The notes beneath the pieces were generated by a model, which made no database searches, was not told where the DNA came from, and worked only from the letters and a program-made list of their open reading frames with translations. The position numbers and the translations under genes were made by a program. DNA of 33,839 nt from the IMG/VR virus record IMGVR_UViG_3300032132_000764, positions 1 through 33,839 of that record; one strand, written 5' to 3'. Origin of the DNA: a virus. Shown here one piece after another: positions 24,624 to 31,912 of the stretch; position 1 is the first letter of the stretch, and the number at the start of each line of letters is the position of its first letter.

Positions 24624-24973
24624 CACTGCTGGACCACGGTGAATTTGACCGTTCGCTCATAGGTTCGGCCGGCGGTATCGGTCATGGTGATCTTGATGGT
24701 GAACGCGGTACCGGTCGGTGCATCGAACCCAGCGTCGGACTGGTTTGCGCCGTTGACTTTGAGCCAAACCGTCGACGTATTGGTGTCATTGGTCTGTTGA
24801 TCGATTTCAACACCCGCAGCACTTGCCGCCGAACTCAAGGCCCAAGAATCGGACGCGATCGACGCGCCAGTGGCGCTCAGCTCATTGGCCCAACTGAATG
24901 TGAACGACATCAGTTCCATGGGGTCAAGCGCGGTGGTCCATTCGTAGATCGCGTCGGTGGCTGAAATCGGCAT
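24623..24973 (-). CDS. Small beta-sandwich protein, fibre-tail adaptor-like
   Basis: 116 residues with a good TAGGAG site before the ATG, starting ten bases after the 1061-residue fibre-like gene. It is a single immunoglobulin-like beta sandwich: DPMELMSFTFSWANELSATG, then STVWLKVNGANQSDAGFDAP and a final strand pair GTAFTIKITMTDTAGRTYER. It looks like the short phage fibre-tail adaptor proteins described in similar modules. It may connect the adjacent large protein to the virion. I see no signal peptide. Confidence 0.6.
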   Translation of the reverse strand: MPISATDAIYEWTTALDPMELMSFTFSWANELSATGASIASDSWALSSAASAAGVEIDQQTNDTNTSTVWLKVNGANQSDAGFDAPTGTAFTIKITMTDTAGRTYERTVKFTVVQQ

Positions 24974-24983
24974 TGCGTAGCTC

Positions 24984-27900
24984 CTACGGCACGACTACCC
25001 GAGCAACGCGCCCGGTGCTTAGGCCTTCGACAGTGACGGTGCGGCCCGTCGACTGGGTCGCCATGGTGACGGCACGACCGCCGGCCTGTCCGGCAATCGC
25101 CTGATCCCGACCCGCGGCCTGTTCAGGCAAAAGAATGAAGCGGCCGCCAGGCGCGATGACATGCGGCGTCTGCGTAACCGACGGGTCGCCGATCACAGTC
25201 CCGGCGAGACCCGGTGGCTTGATCGGTTCGAGGATCGTCGTTGGTGAACCAATCGCGGTTCCCGTCACCGCCGGTGGCGACACGGTAATCGCGCCGGGTA
25301 CAAGCAGAGGCACGCCAATCTCCAGATCGGATGCGAATCCAACCGCAGCAAGCGTCGATAGAAAGGCCACGGTAGGGCTGCCGAATTGCACGCCCGACAC
25401 GGGGCCGGCCGGCTCGAGCGGGGCTATCCCGGCATCAACAGCGGCGTTGCCGAACCGTGTGACGTTGCCGTGGCTCGGCACTTCGATCCACTGGGTCAGG
25501 TCGATGGTGTTCCAAGTCCCGCCGTTGAACGTGTCGCCGACATGATCGGACCACAAAATGGCCGCTGAGCCCTCATCGTCGAAGTCATCGGCGCCGGACA
25601 CCCAGACCTGGTAATCCTCCATCGAGCTTGGCGTGTTCTGCTGCCTGTAGCGCAACTGAACCGGATGGATACCGTTGCCGGAACCAAGATCGATCTGCAG
25701 GTATTCAAGCGCGTGATAGCCGCCGCCGGAGGTCGGGTTAGTCGTCGGGTTCGTCTCGTAATCCTTGGTGCCGCTACCGAAATCGTCGTCGAAGGCTCGC
25801 CATGCGCCGCTGTTGGCGTTAAGTTCGGCCGGCGCCGAGGCGACGTAGGGTGCCGGTGTCACATTGTCAGTCATCGCGACCGGCGGCCAGAAACCGCCAA
25901 ATTCGTCGACCCATTCCAACTGACGGATGGCATGGTTGTCGGTCGCCGTATCGCCGGTGTTGTGGGTCTTCTTCACTTGCAGCCGGATGTAACGAAAGCG
26001 CCGCCGCGCGTTCTGCAAAACCGGTTGGCCGAACAGAGCGCCCGTGAGCATCTCGGTCGGCAGCAGGGACTGATTGCCGCCGGAGACCACCGCCGCGCCC
26101 GCGGTGAAGGCGCCGGCGACGCCAGGTGCCGTCAAACCGTGATTGAGCTGAGGCACGCCATAAACCGCGCCGGAGGCTAAGCCGGCTGGCAGCAGTCCCT
26201 GCCCGGTACTCGCGACCTCCGGCGCACCGAACGCGGCGCCGGAAGCCAGACCGGTCACCGTGATGTTCTGGCCTACCGTCGCCGTAGACAAATCGGTGTC
26301 CAGGTCGATCAGGTTTGCCAGCTCGGAATCGCTGGCGCGCAGTTCCCACCGCGCCGCCATGCGGAAGAAGGTCGGCGGGACGACGGTGCCGTTGAGTTGG
26401 CCAAGGCCCTCCCAATCGATGCCGGTCGGTGTGGCTTTGGTCCAGGTTTTGTCGACAGCCGATCCGACAGACACATCGATCCGGCCGTCTGATTCATCCC
26501 AGGTGATGCCGACGCGGTACGCCGTATTTTCGGAAATATCGCTTAGGTGATCGCCCTGATCCGAGCCGGCGGCAACGCTGCGCACGACTGACAGGCGCGG
26601 CGTGCCGGAAACGTCACGGAACTTGATGCGGACATAGTTCGACGCTGCGGAATCGTCCCAAGCCGACCACAGTGTGGCCCCCTCGTAATCGCCGCCATGC
26701 GCTTGGCGTAACTTGAATTCGACGACGACGGTGCCGCGTTCATTGATCCGGCCGAATGTCGCCGGTGCATCGTTCTCGACAAGATCGGCATTGTGCGTGA
26801 TATGGCTCGCGCCGGTGTTTTTGATCGGATAGCGCCAAATATGGCCGTCGTCATTGAGAAATTGCGCGTCGGAAAACGAAAAGTCCCAGGTGTCGGAGAC
26901 GCCGAAGTTTGTCGGACAGAATTGAGCTTTGAAATCGCTTTCAGCAACCGTGGCGTTCATCGCCCAGAACATGAAGCGGTTATCGCCCAGATACCGATAG
27001 CCCTTATCGGTCGCGTCGTCCGTCGTGAAGCCGACGGCCAAAGTCTCGCAATTGAAGGTTACATGATAGTCGTCGGCGCCAGAGACATCATCGTTGCAAA
27101 CCATCGAGACGATATCTGGATTGGCGATGTCGTTCCATCGATACACGCCAGATTGCACAACAGGAGCAGAGGTCGTCAAAGTCCCGGTGTTCAAGTTCCA
27201 GTCTGCTCGCGTCGCATAAGCGGACGCATTCAACAGCCGATCGGCGATCGTGGCGCCAAAGGCGTCGTCGGCGTAGTTGCGGGTTTCGGAGCCTTGGCCG
27301 GTTTGATTGCCGCCCCACTCGGAACCGTCATCAAGCTCGGAATTGAGCGATATAAGCTGTGTATAGGCGTTCTGGATCAGCAGCCCTTCGATGTTGACAC
27401 CGTTGCCGTCTTCGTAGCAGCATTCGAACACATCGGTGCCGAGCGTCTTCAAGTCGCCTTCATCGCCTGTGACTTTGGAACCGGTCGTCTCAACGAAGGG
27501 CTGCACCGTGCCGTGGGTCAGTTGGCACGCGCCACAATAAACATAATTCGAAGTCGACCCGGCATATTCCCAGTCCTCGCTGGTCGCGCCTAAGCCAAAA
27601 TGCCACCGATAATTAATGTGCGGCCTGATTGTCAGCCAAATTCGGTAGGCCGATTGCCCGGCATCGATCAGTTCGATCCCAGCGTCGATCCACTCGCCAT
27701 TTGGGAAGTTTATTAAGCCATCGGTATTGCCAACACTACCGGTGTCAAGGTTAAACCACTGCCTATCGTTCGCCGCGGCCATGCCGAGACAAACATCGTT
27801 GATCCCATTCCCCTGGACAACAACCGCGCTCATTGTGACGACGTCGTAGAGCGCGAACTCCGCACTTGATACTTCGTTCACGATGATATGCCGCGCATTT

Positions 27901-28169
27901 GTGGTCGTTTCTTCGGTGCGGCAAAGTGTGGAGGAAACCCCATCGACCGTGACCGTTTTCGTATCGCCATTGTCGACAGTCACGTTGGTGTGCGCCCCCC
28001 ACGACGCACCGTCGACTTTGGAATGATCTAGTAGATTTTCCGCCGAGCCAGCGCCCTTGACGACCCGCGAGCTGGACCGTGTTGAATCCGGCCAGTCGTT
28101 GGTCATCGCAGACGACAGGCCGGATGTCGTCATGAGATTGGCGTGATAAACCGCCGTCAACGCCGCCAT
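24984..28169 (-). CDS. Large fibre/receptor-binding protein with discoidin domain and two repeat types
   Basis: 1061 residues, ATG overlapping the upstream stop by one base. Residues about 1-600 are beta-rich, with a LamG-like part around VVVEFKLRQAHGGDYEGATL. Residues about 634-721 hold four repeats of the type GLASGAAFGAPEV. Residues about 722-900 resemble an F5/8-type discoidin domain (FRYIRLQVKKTHNTGDTATD to DYQVWVSGADDFDDE). Four more repeats follow (GPVSGVQFGSPTV to GLAGTVIGDPSV). The end has a second, shorter repeat (GRAVTMATQSTGRTVTVEGL). These are typical carbohydrate- or surface-binding modules. Its location among head-tail connector genes is uncommon for a fibre; a head-fibre or neck-appendage role is possible. 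Confidence 0.7.
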   Translation of the reverse strand: MAALTAVYHANLMTTSGLSSAMTNDWPDSTRSSSRVVKGAGSAENLLDHSKVDGASWGAHTNVTVDNGDTKTVTVDGVSSTLCRTEETTTNARHIIVNEVSSAEFALYDVVTMSAVVVQGNGINDVCLGMAAANDRQWFNLDTGSVGNTDGLINFPNGEWIDAGIELIDAGQSAYRIWLTIRPHINYRWHFGLGATSEDWEYAGSTSNYVYCGACQLTHGTVQPFVETTGSKVTGDEGDLKTLGTDVFECCYEDGNGVNIEGLLIQNAYTQLISLNSELDDGSEWGGNQTGQGSETRNYADDAFGATIADRLLNASAYATRADWNLNTGTLTTSAPVVQSGVYRWNDIANPDIVSMVCNDDVSGADDYHVTFNCETLAVGFTTDDATDKGYRYLGDNRFMFWAMNATVAESDFKAQFCPTNFGVSDTWDFSFSDAQFLNDDGHIWRYPIKNTGASHITHNADLVENDAPATFGRINERGTVVVEFKLRQAHGGDYEGATLWSAWDDSAASNYVRIKFRDVSGTPRLSVVRSVAAGSDQGDHLSDISENTAYRVGITWDESDGRIDVSVGSAVDKTWTKATPTGIDWEGLGQLNGTVVPPTFFRMAARWELRASDSELANLIDLDTDLSTATVGQNITVTGLASGAAFGAPEVASTGQGLLPAGLASGAVYGVPQLNHGLTAPGVAGAFTAGAAVVSGGNQSLLPTEMLTGALFGQPVLQNARRRFRYIRLQVKKTHNTGDTATDNHAIRQLEWVDEFGGFWPPVAMTDNVTPAPYVASAPAELNANSGAWRAFDDDFGSGTKDYETNPTTNPTSGGGYHALEYLQIDLGSGNGIHPVQLRYRQQNTPSSMEDYQVWVSGADDFDDEGSAAILWSDHVGDTFNGGTWNTIDLTQWIEVPSHGNVTRFGNAAVDAGIAPLEPAGPVSGVQFGSPTVAFLSTLAAVGFASDLEIGVPLLVPGAITVSPPAVTGTAIGSPTTILEPIKPPGLAGTVIGDPSVTQTPHVIAPGGRFILLPEQAAGRDQAIAGQAGGRAVTMATQSTGRTVTVEGLSTGRVARVVVP

Positions 28170-28828
28170 TAGCCTACCCCCACGAAAGTCTGAGGCCAGA
28201 CGCGGCGAGGATGCCCGTCAAGATTTTTGTCGGCCACATAGAATCGCACGCCACGATAGGTAAGAAATCGATAGCGCCGGCCATCAAGCTTTGGTCGTGC
28301 GGCCTTGACGGCGAGCATGATTTTTGATCCGACACCGATCCGTTCGACGCCGGGAACGCTGTTGTCGACCAGGAACCGCATCACCCTATCGTAGTGAATC
28401 TCGTCTGTGCGAATGAATAGCCACGGCCCAGCGGCAACACTCTCACGCACCAATACTGGCCGTCGGCCACCGACAAACCGCCCATTACTGCCGTTGATCG
28501 CCGGCTTGACCATGACAATGTCGACCACTTCGCTGGCATCGTCATCCGGATAGCGCGGCACCCGTCGATAGACCGCAGGCACTGTAAACTTCGTTGCCGG
28601 GTCAAATTCAATTGGCGGGAATCGCCATTTTTCGCCGAGGATCTGGATATGCCGGAAGATTCTCGCTTCGGCCGGCATACCATCCGATCGTGCGGTAGGC
28701 TTGCCGTCACCAAACGTCGGAAACTTTAGCGACGTCATGATCCCGTTTACATCGGCTAAATCGGCCCGCCGCGCCAAGGCAGCAATCAGCGTCCGGTTGA
28801 GCCTCGCGGACTTGACCAGCTGCGCCAC
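28169..28828 (-). CDS. Conserved-looking virion protein of unknown function
   Basis: 219 residues from a GTG at 28828. GTG is chosen because a strong AGGAG, overlapping the upstream TAG, lies at the right distance. The sequence includes MTSLKFPTFGDGKPTARSDG, WRFPPIEFDPATKFTVPAVY and a C-terminal RYRFLTYRGVRFYVADKNLD. There is no membrane segment or catalytic motif that I recognise. The stop overlaps the start of the 1061-residue protein, so the two are probably made together, suggesting a partner or attachment protein for that fibre. Function unknown. Confidence 0.65.
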   Translation of the reverse strand: MAQLVKSARLNRTLIAALARRADLADVNGIMTSLKFPTFGDGKPTARSDGMPAEARIFRHIQILGEKWRFPPIEFDPATKFTVPAVYRRVPRYPDDDASEVVDIVMVKPAINGSNGRFVGGRRPVLVRESVAAGPWLFIRTDEIHYDRVMRFLVDNSVPGVERIGVGSKIMLAVKAARPKLDGRRYRFLTYRGVRFYVADKNLDGHPRRVWPQTFVGVG

Positions 28829-28839
28829 GCCCCATTCTC

Positions 28840-29247
28840 CTACAATGCGAAGATCTTGTTGGCGCCAGCATCCCAGGTCACGCTGATATCGCCGCCATTC
28901 GGCGTGACAGGCAGGCCAGTTACGCCGGTGTCAAGAAACAGAATCAACCGACTGGTCGCCTCGGTGCCGGTGTCGATATAGATTACAATTGCCTCGGATT
29001 GATCACCTGATACACTCGACCAGGTGATATCGGCCGCATCGAACACACCGCCAGTGACGGTTTTCGACGCCAGCGCGCCGGATGTCGCGACCCGGCCCGC
29101 CGACGCAACGTCAGCTAAATCCTCATGCGCCGCGGAGAATGTGTAATCCGCCAAATCGACCAGAACGGCCTTGATCGTAACGGACGTTAAGTCATTGGTG
29201 GCGGTCAGGCATTCCTCTTTGAATTTGTCGTAGAGGGCGTTGGCCAT
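28840..29247 (-). CDS. Conserved phage structural protein
   Basis: 135 residues from the ATG at 29247, preceded by AAAGGAGT at good spacing; the open frame extends upstream but lacks a ribosome site there. The pattern MANALYDKFKEECL, then IKAVLVDLADYTFSAAHEDL, RVATSGALASKTVTGGVFDA, SGDQSEAIVIYIDTGTEATS and PNGGDISVTWDAGANKIFAL recurs, as I recall, in many phages of proteobacteria as a small beta-rich virion protein. Its exact place in the particle is not known to me. A decoration or head-fibre role would suit its position between connector and fibre genes. Confidence 0.7.
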   Translation of the reverse strand: MANALYDKFKEECLTATNDLTSVTIKAVLVDLADYTFSAAHEDLADVASAGRVATSGALASKTVTGGVFDAADITWSSVSGDQSEAIVIYIDTGTEATSRLILFLDTGVTGLPVTPNGGDISVTWDAGANKIFAL

Positions 29248-29293
29248 GAGCAGACTCCTTTCTTGGCAGCGCGAAGCTCGCGCGGACATTCAT

Positions 29294-29629
29294 TTACGGT
29301 GATTTGTGGGTTGACGTTTCGCTGACGACGCCGTCTGCCAGTTTTTCAAGACGGTAACCGCGGCCCGCATAAGTTGCGATGCAATAGCCCGCCGCTTTGA
29401 GGTGCGGTCGCAAATTTCGAATGCGTTGGCAGAGAACATTGGCACTGTCAGTAGGTCCACCATCCGGTAAAGCGCCATACATTCGTTCTGCCAAAGCCCT
29501 CAATGAGATCGGGGCGATCTCGCTGCACAATACGTTCAGCAGGTGGCGCTGCGAGCGGCGGGTCAAGCGCGGTCGCGCGACTTCGGCTATCCGCAAAAGG
29601 TCACGGTAATCAAGTTGGTTGTGCGCCAT
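29294..29629 (-). CDS. Solitary OmpR/PhoB-type winged-helix DNA-binding protein
   Basis: 111 residues from the ATG at 29629, overlapping the zinc-ribbon gene by 20 bases. Residues about 15-100 fit a Trans_reg_C winged helix: LTRRSQRHLLNVLCSEIAPI (first helices), RALAERMYG, a recognition helix around SANVLCQRIRNLRPHLKAAG, and the wing signature CIATYAGRGYRLEKL, which matches the usual I-x-T-x-x-G-x-G-Y-x-L. The receiver domain of a response regulator is absent. It probably binds DNA as a phage regulator of late or lysogenic genes. A transcription factor embedded in a structural operon is unusual. Targets are unknown; the 24-base palindrome at 22619 is only a candidate. Confidence 0.75.
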   Translation of the reverse strand: MAHNQLDYRDLLRIAEVARPRLTRRSQRHLLNVLCSEIAPISLRALAERMYGALPDGGPTDSANVLCQRIRNLRPHLKAAGYCIATYAGRGYRLEKLADGVVSETSTHKSP

Positions 29630-29798
29630 CAGCTTCGGCCGCATCTTCAATGCGGGCCTCACGGCAGCGTGCTGAATCACAGAGATAACGCCGGACGACG
29701 ACTCTTTCCCAATTATCCAAAGTACCGATTGGAAAAACTTTGCGACCGTCGACATAGCCCGTACCGCGGCACTGAGGGCATGGTATTGCATCCGCCAT
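29610..29798 (-). CDS. Small zinc-ribbon-like protein
   Basis: 62 residues. The ATG at 29798 overlaps the upstream TGA (TGATG), with GAGAGG before it. It carries two cysteine pairs, CPQC within AIPCPQCRGTGYVDG and the CDSARC pair, which could bind one zinc. CPxCxGxGxV resembles a DnaJ-type knuckle. It lies between the connector gene and the winged-helix gene and overlaps both, so co-translation is likely. It could act with the winged-helix protein or be a small assembly factor. No family is named with confidence. Confidence 0.6.
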   Translation of the reverse strand: MADAIPCPQCRGTGYVDGRKVFPIGTLDNWERVVVRRYLCDSARCREARIEDAAEADGAQPT

Positions 29799-30310
29799 CA
29801 ACCTCTCACAAGGTTGGGTCGGTCCGGCTTTAGCAATGGCGCCAGTGTCCGTTCGACCGCGGGATATCTGGGTCCAGTCGGCGCGCCGTCCTCGTAACTG
29901 ACGGCAATCACATCGACCTTCTCGGATTTGATGCGCCCTCCTCGGGGTAAATCCGGTGCCAACGACCCACCCAATGCTCGTACGGCCAATTCAGCAGTCG
30001 TGGTCTTGACCTCCTGCGGCACCACATTGCTGCCGAGTTCTTCGCCCAGGGCATCAGCCAGGTCTTCGACGATTACGCCGGATCGCGGCCAATCGAGGGT
30101 CTGGACCGAACTCACGGGTATGCCCTTCCAACGCTGTCGATAGTATTGCCGCAAATAATCCGTGGCCTTGCGTAACGCCGCTTCCTTCACGGCGTCCGTA
30201 CCGGTCCACAAGGAATTGTCACGATCGCTGTGATGGCTATTCGCATCGGCGAGAGAAAGATAGCTTTCGGCACCGGCGACCACTGTCCCGTCTTCGACGA
30301 TCAGGCTCAT
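29798..30310 (-). CDS. DnaT-like head-tail adaptor protein
   Basis: 170 residues, ATGA overlap with the gene upstream. It begins MSLIVEDGTVVAGAESYLSL, then EAALRKATDYLRQYYRQRWK, and QTLDWPRSGV, followed by a helical region LGSNVVPQEVKTTTAELAVR. This matches the phage group labelled putative DnaT-like proteins, which in practice sit at the connector position and resemble gp6/YqbG head-tail adaptors with a helical bundle. I infer that it binds below the portal ring. The DnaT name should not be taken as a replication role. Confidence 0.75.
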   Translation of the reverse strand: MSLIVEDGTVVAGAESYLSLADANSHHSDRDNSLWTGTDAVKEAALRKATDYLRQYYRQRWKGIPVSSVQTLDWPRSGVIVEDLADALGEELGSNVVPQEVKTTTAELAVRALGGSLAPDLPRGGRIKSEKVDVIAVSYEDGAPTGPRYPAVERTLAPLLKPDRPNLVRG

Positions 30311-30702
30311 GGGTAATTCTCCGAACGGTTAGCGACTGCATTCGGATCGGCGTGCAGGCGGGCGATAATGCGGTCGCGCCGGCGCAAATTGGCGCGCAAC
30401 TTAATGCCCCTCGTCGCCGCCAAAGCCCGCAATTCATCGACACTCATTGTGTCAAGCCGTGGTGACGCGGACGTTGTATCACCGTCGTCGACGTCGACGG
30501 TGATGCCGGCCTTTCGATAGGCGGCCGCGACGGCATCGTCGGGCTGTAGAAGGCGGACGCGATCGCAATGCTCGATCCGGTCGCGACGAAAGTGACGAGG
30601 GTCTCGCGTCTGTGCGATCCAACCGGCTTCTCGATAGGTGCGCGCCGCAGATATAAGGCGGCTTGGATCCGTTCCATAGACCAGCACGAAACTCTTGGCC
30701 AT
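30307..30702 (-). CDS. Small head-region protein with C-terminal SAP/HeH-like motif
   Basis: 131 residues from the ATG at 30702 (AAGGGAG eight bases upstream), although the open frame reaches back into the capsid gene; the upstream part lies across the terminator hairpin and is not coding. The N-terminus, MAKSFVLVYGTDPSRLISAA, is followed by a basic segment and, at about residues 90-120, MSVDELRALAATRGIKLRAN and DRIIARLHA. That pattern resembles the Rho-N/SAP/HeH helix-extended-loop-helix motif, which often binds nucleic acid. It may be a capsid accessory or DNA-contact protein. Function is not established. Confidence 0.65.
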   Translation of the reverse strand: MAKSFVLVYGTDPSRLISAARTYREAGWIAQTRDPRHFRRDRIEHCDRVRLLQPDDAVAAAYRKAGITVDVDDGDTTSASPRLDTMSVDELRALAATRGIKLRANLRRRDRIIARLHADPNAVANRSENYP

Positions 30703-30737
30703 TCGCGGGACTCCCTTAGCCGGTGCGGCCGACGGTA

Positions 30738-30771
30738 GAAAAAAATGTGGGCGGGACCAGGTCCCGCCCAC
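30738..30771 (-). terminator. Intrinsic terminator after the capsid gene
   Basis: Eight bases after the capsid stop the minus strand has GTGGGCGGGAC-CTG-GTCCCGCCCAC, a perfect 11-base stem with a three-base loop, followed by A and seven T. This is a textbook Rho-independent terminator. It probably lets the capsid protein be made in excess over the genes that follow, with read-through supplying those. Confidence 0.9.
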
Positions 30772-30778
30772 GCTGACG

Positions 30779-31759
30779 TTAGGTTGTTTTGATCCGGACA
30801 CCAGGGCCATCCTTGTGGCTCGCGACCTGCTTGTCCCAGTTGGTCGTGGTGGCCAGTGCGGTGTCGTTGGGATTGGCACCGCCGTTGGTCACATCCCACT
30901 GATAACCTTTCACGGCGACATTGTAGGCAAATTCGCCTTGCAGACGCGCGACCAGATTGTCCAAGCCCGTCACCACTTCCTGGACCACGTCGATCTGTTC
31001 GGAATTGGTGGCGACGACCGCACCCTCCGACAGGCCAAGGGTCAGGTAATTGTCTGGCGAGCCTGTGATCACTAAGGCATCGGAATCGCTGACGATGACC
31101 GGGCGGCCAAGTGTGACCGGGGCGGATTCGCGGATGACCGTCCCTGCTACTTCATAGGTGTTTGCGGATATTTGCGCGGCGACCAAGTCGAAATAGACTT
31201 TTGAGTGCATGACCCAGGCAACGACCTGATCGGCGGCATCGCCCATTTTGGCAAGACCTTGAACCAGGGCGCTGGTCGACAAATCACCGGTGCCGGAATA
31301 ATCAAACTCGACATTGGCGGCGTCAGCCCCGATCGCGGCGGCACTGGAGCGAACGCAGGCGTTGAGCTGATCCAACTCAATGCCCTTGGCGACTTGCGTG
31401 CCGAGCAAAAACGACATCTGCTCCGGGCCCGCTTCGGATGCGATCTTTCGAAACGAGTCATAGGTCTGGTCGATCGGACCGACCGCGCGATTGAGTTTGA
31501 CCGAGACGAATTCACCCTGTTCCAACTTGAGCGCGGTGGCCGCGGCAGTGCTTGCGGTGTCGCGCCGGGAAATCAGACTGGAAATGCTCTTGAAGTAGGA
31601 TTCGTAGCGGTATTGCCCGGCCAACGATTCCGTGGTCATGGCGATCGCACCGCGTGACGCTTCGTTAAACGCGCGCGATGCCTGGGTCAGTTGTTCGATA
31701 TACGCGCCGCGGATCTGCGGTTCGTAAAGTTTAAAATCACTAAGCGTACCGGTGGCCAT
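30779..31759 (-). CDS. Major capsid protein, gp13-like HK97-fold family
   Basis: 326 residues, ATG with AGGAGCC upstream. Pattern elements I recall from the gp13-like major capsid group are MATGTLSDFKLYEPQIRGAY, then TESLAGQYRYESYFKSISSL, ISRRDT, SVKLNRAVGPIDQTYDSFRK, LAKMGDAADQVVAWVMHSKV, VVTGLDNLVARLQGEFAYNV and YQWDVTNGGANPNDTALATT. It should form the icosahedral shell. A separate scaffold gene exists, at 19564-20340. It lies directly after the large terminase gene, without the portal and scaffold normally found between, and is followed by a strong terminator. High confidence in identity. Confidence 0.88.
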   Translation of the reverse strand: MATGTLSDFKLYEPQIRGAYIEQLTQASRAFNEASRGAIAMTTESLAGQYRYESYFKSISSLISRRDTASTAAATALKLEQGEFVSVKLNRAVGPIDQTYDSFRKIASEAGPEQMSFLLGTQVAKGIELDQLNACVRSSAAAIGADAANVEFDYSGTGDLSTSALVQGLAKMGDAADQVVAWVMHSKVYFDLVAAQISANTYEVAGTVIRESAPVTLGRPVIVSDSDALVITGSPDNYLTLGLSEGAVVATNSEQIDVVQEVVTGLDNLVARLQGEFAYNVAVKGYQWDVTNGGANPNDTALATTTNWDKQVASHKDGPGVRIKTT

Positions 31760-31771
31760 TGCAGGTGGCTC

Positions 31772-31912
31772 CTATGAGTAGAGATTGACCGTAACGGCAT
31801 GCATGCGGCACTGAGGCCAAAATATACGTTGCATGCCGACGCGAAAGGCATAGGCACCGCCGACGCCATAGGGTTTGGAGTACCACTCCGGTGTGAGTTC
31901 TTTGCCGCTCTG
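31772..31912 (-). pseudogene. Coding-like remnant between terminase and capsid genes
   Basis: After the terminase TAA the same frame stays open for 46 codons (GKELTPEWYSKPYGVGGAYA, FRVGMQRIFWPQ, HAVTVNLYS) to a TAG that overlaps the capsid Shine-Dalgarno region. It has no usable start until an internal ATG giving only 20 residues. It reads like the C-terminal end of a lost gene. Since portal and scaffold, which usually stand here, are elsewhere, it may be the scar of their removal. Confidence 0.4.

Noticed and set aside
30703-30879. N-terminal extension of the small head protein into the capsid gene
   Set aside because: The extra codons cross the terminator hairpin and the capsid 3' end, and a well-placed ribosome site supports the ATG at 30702.
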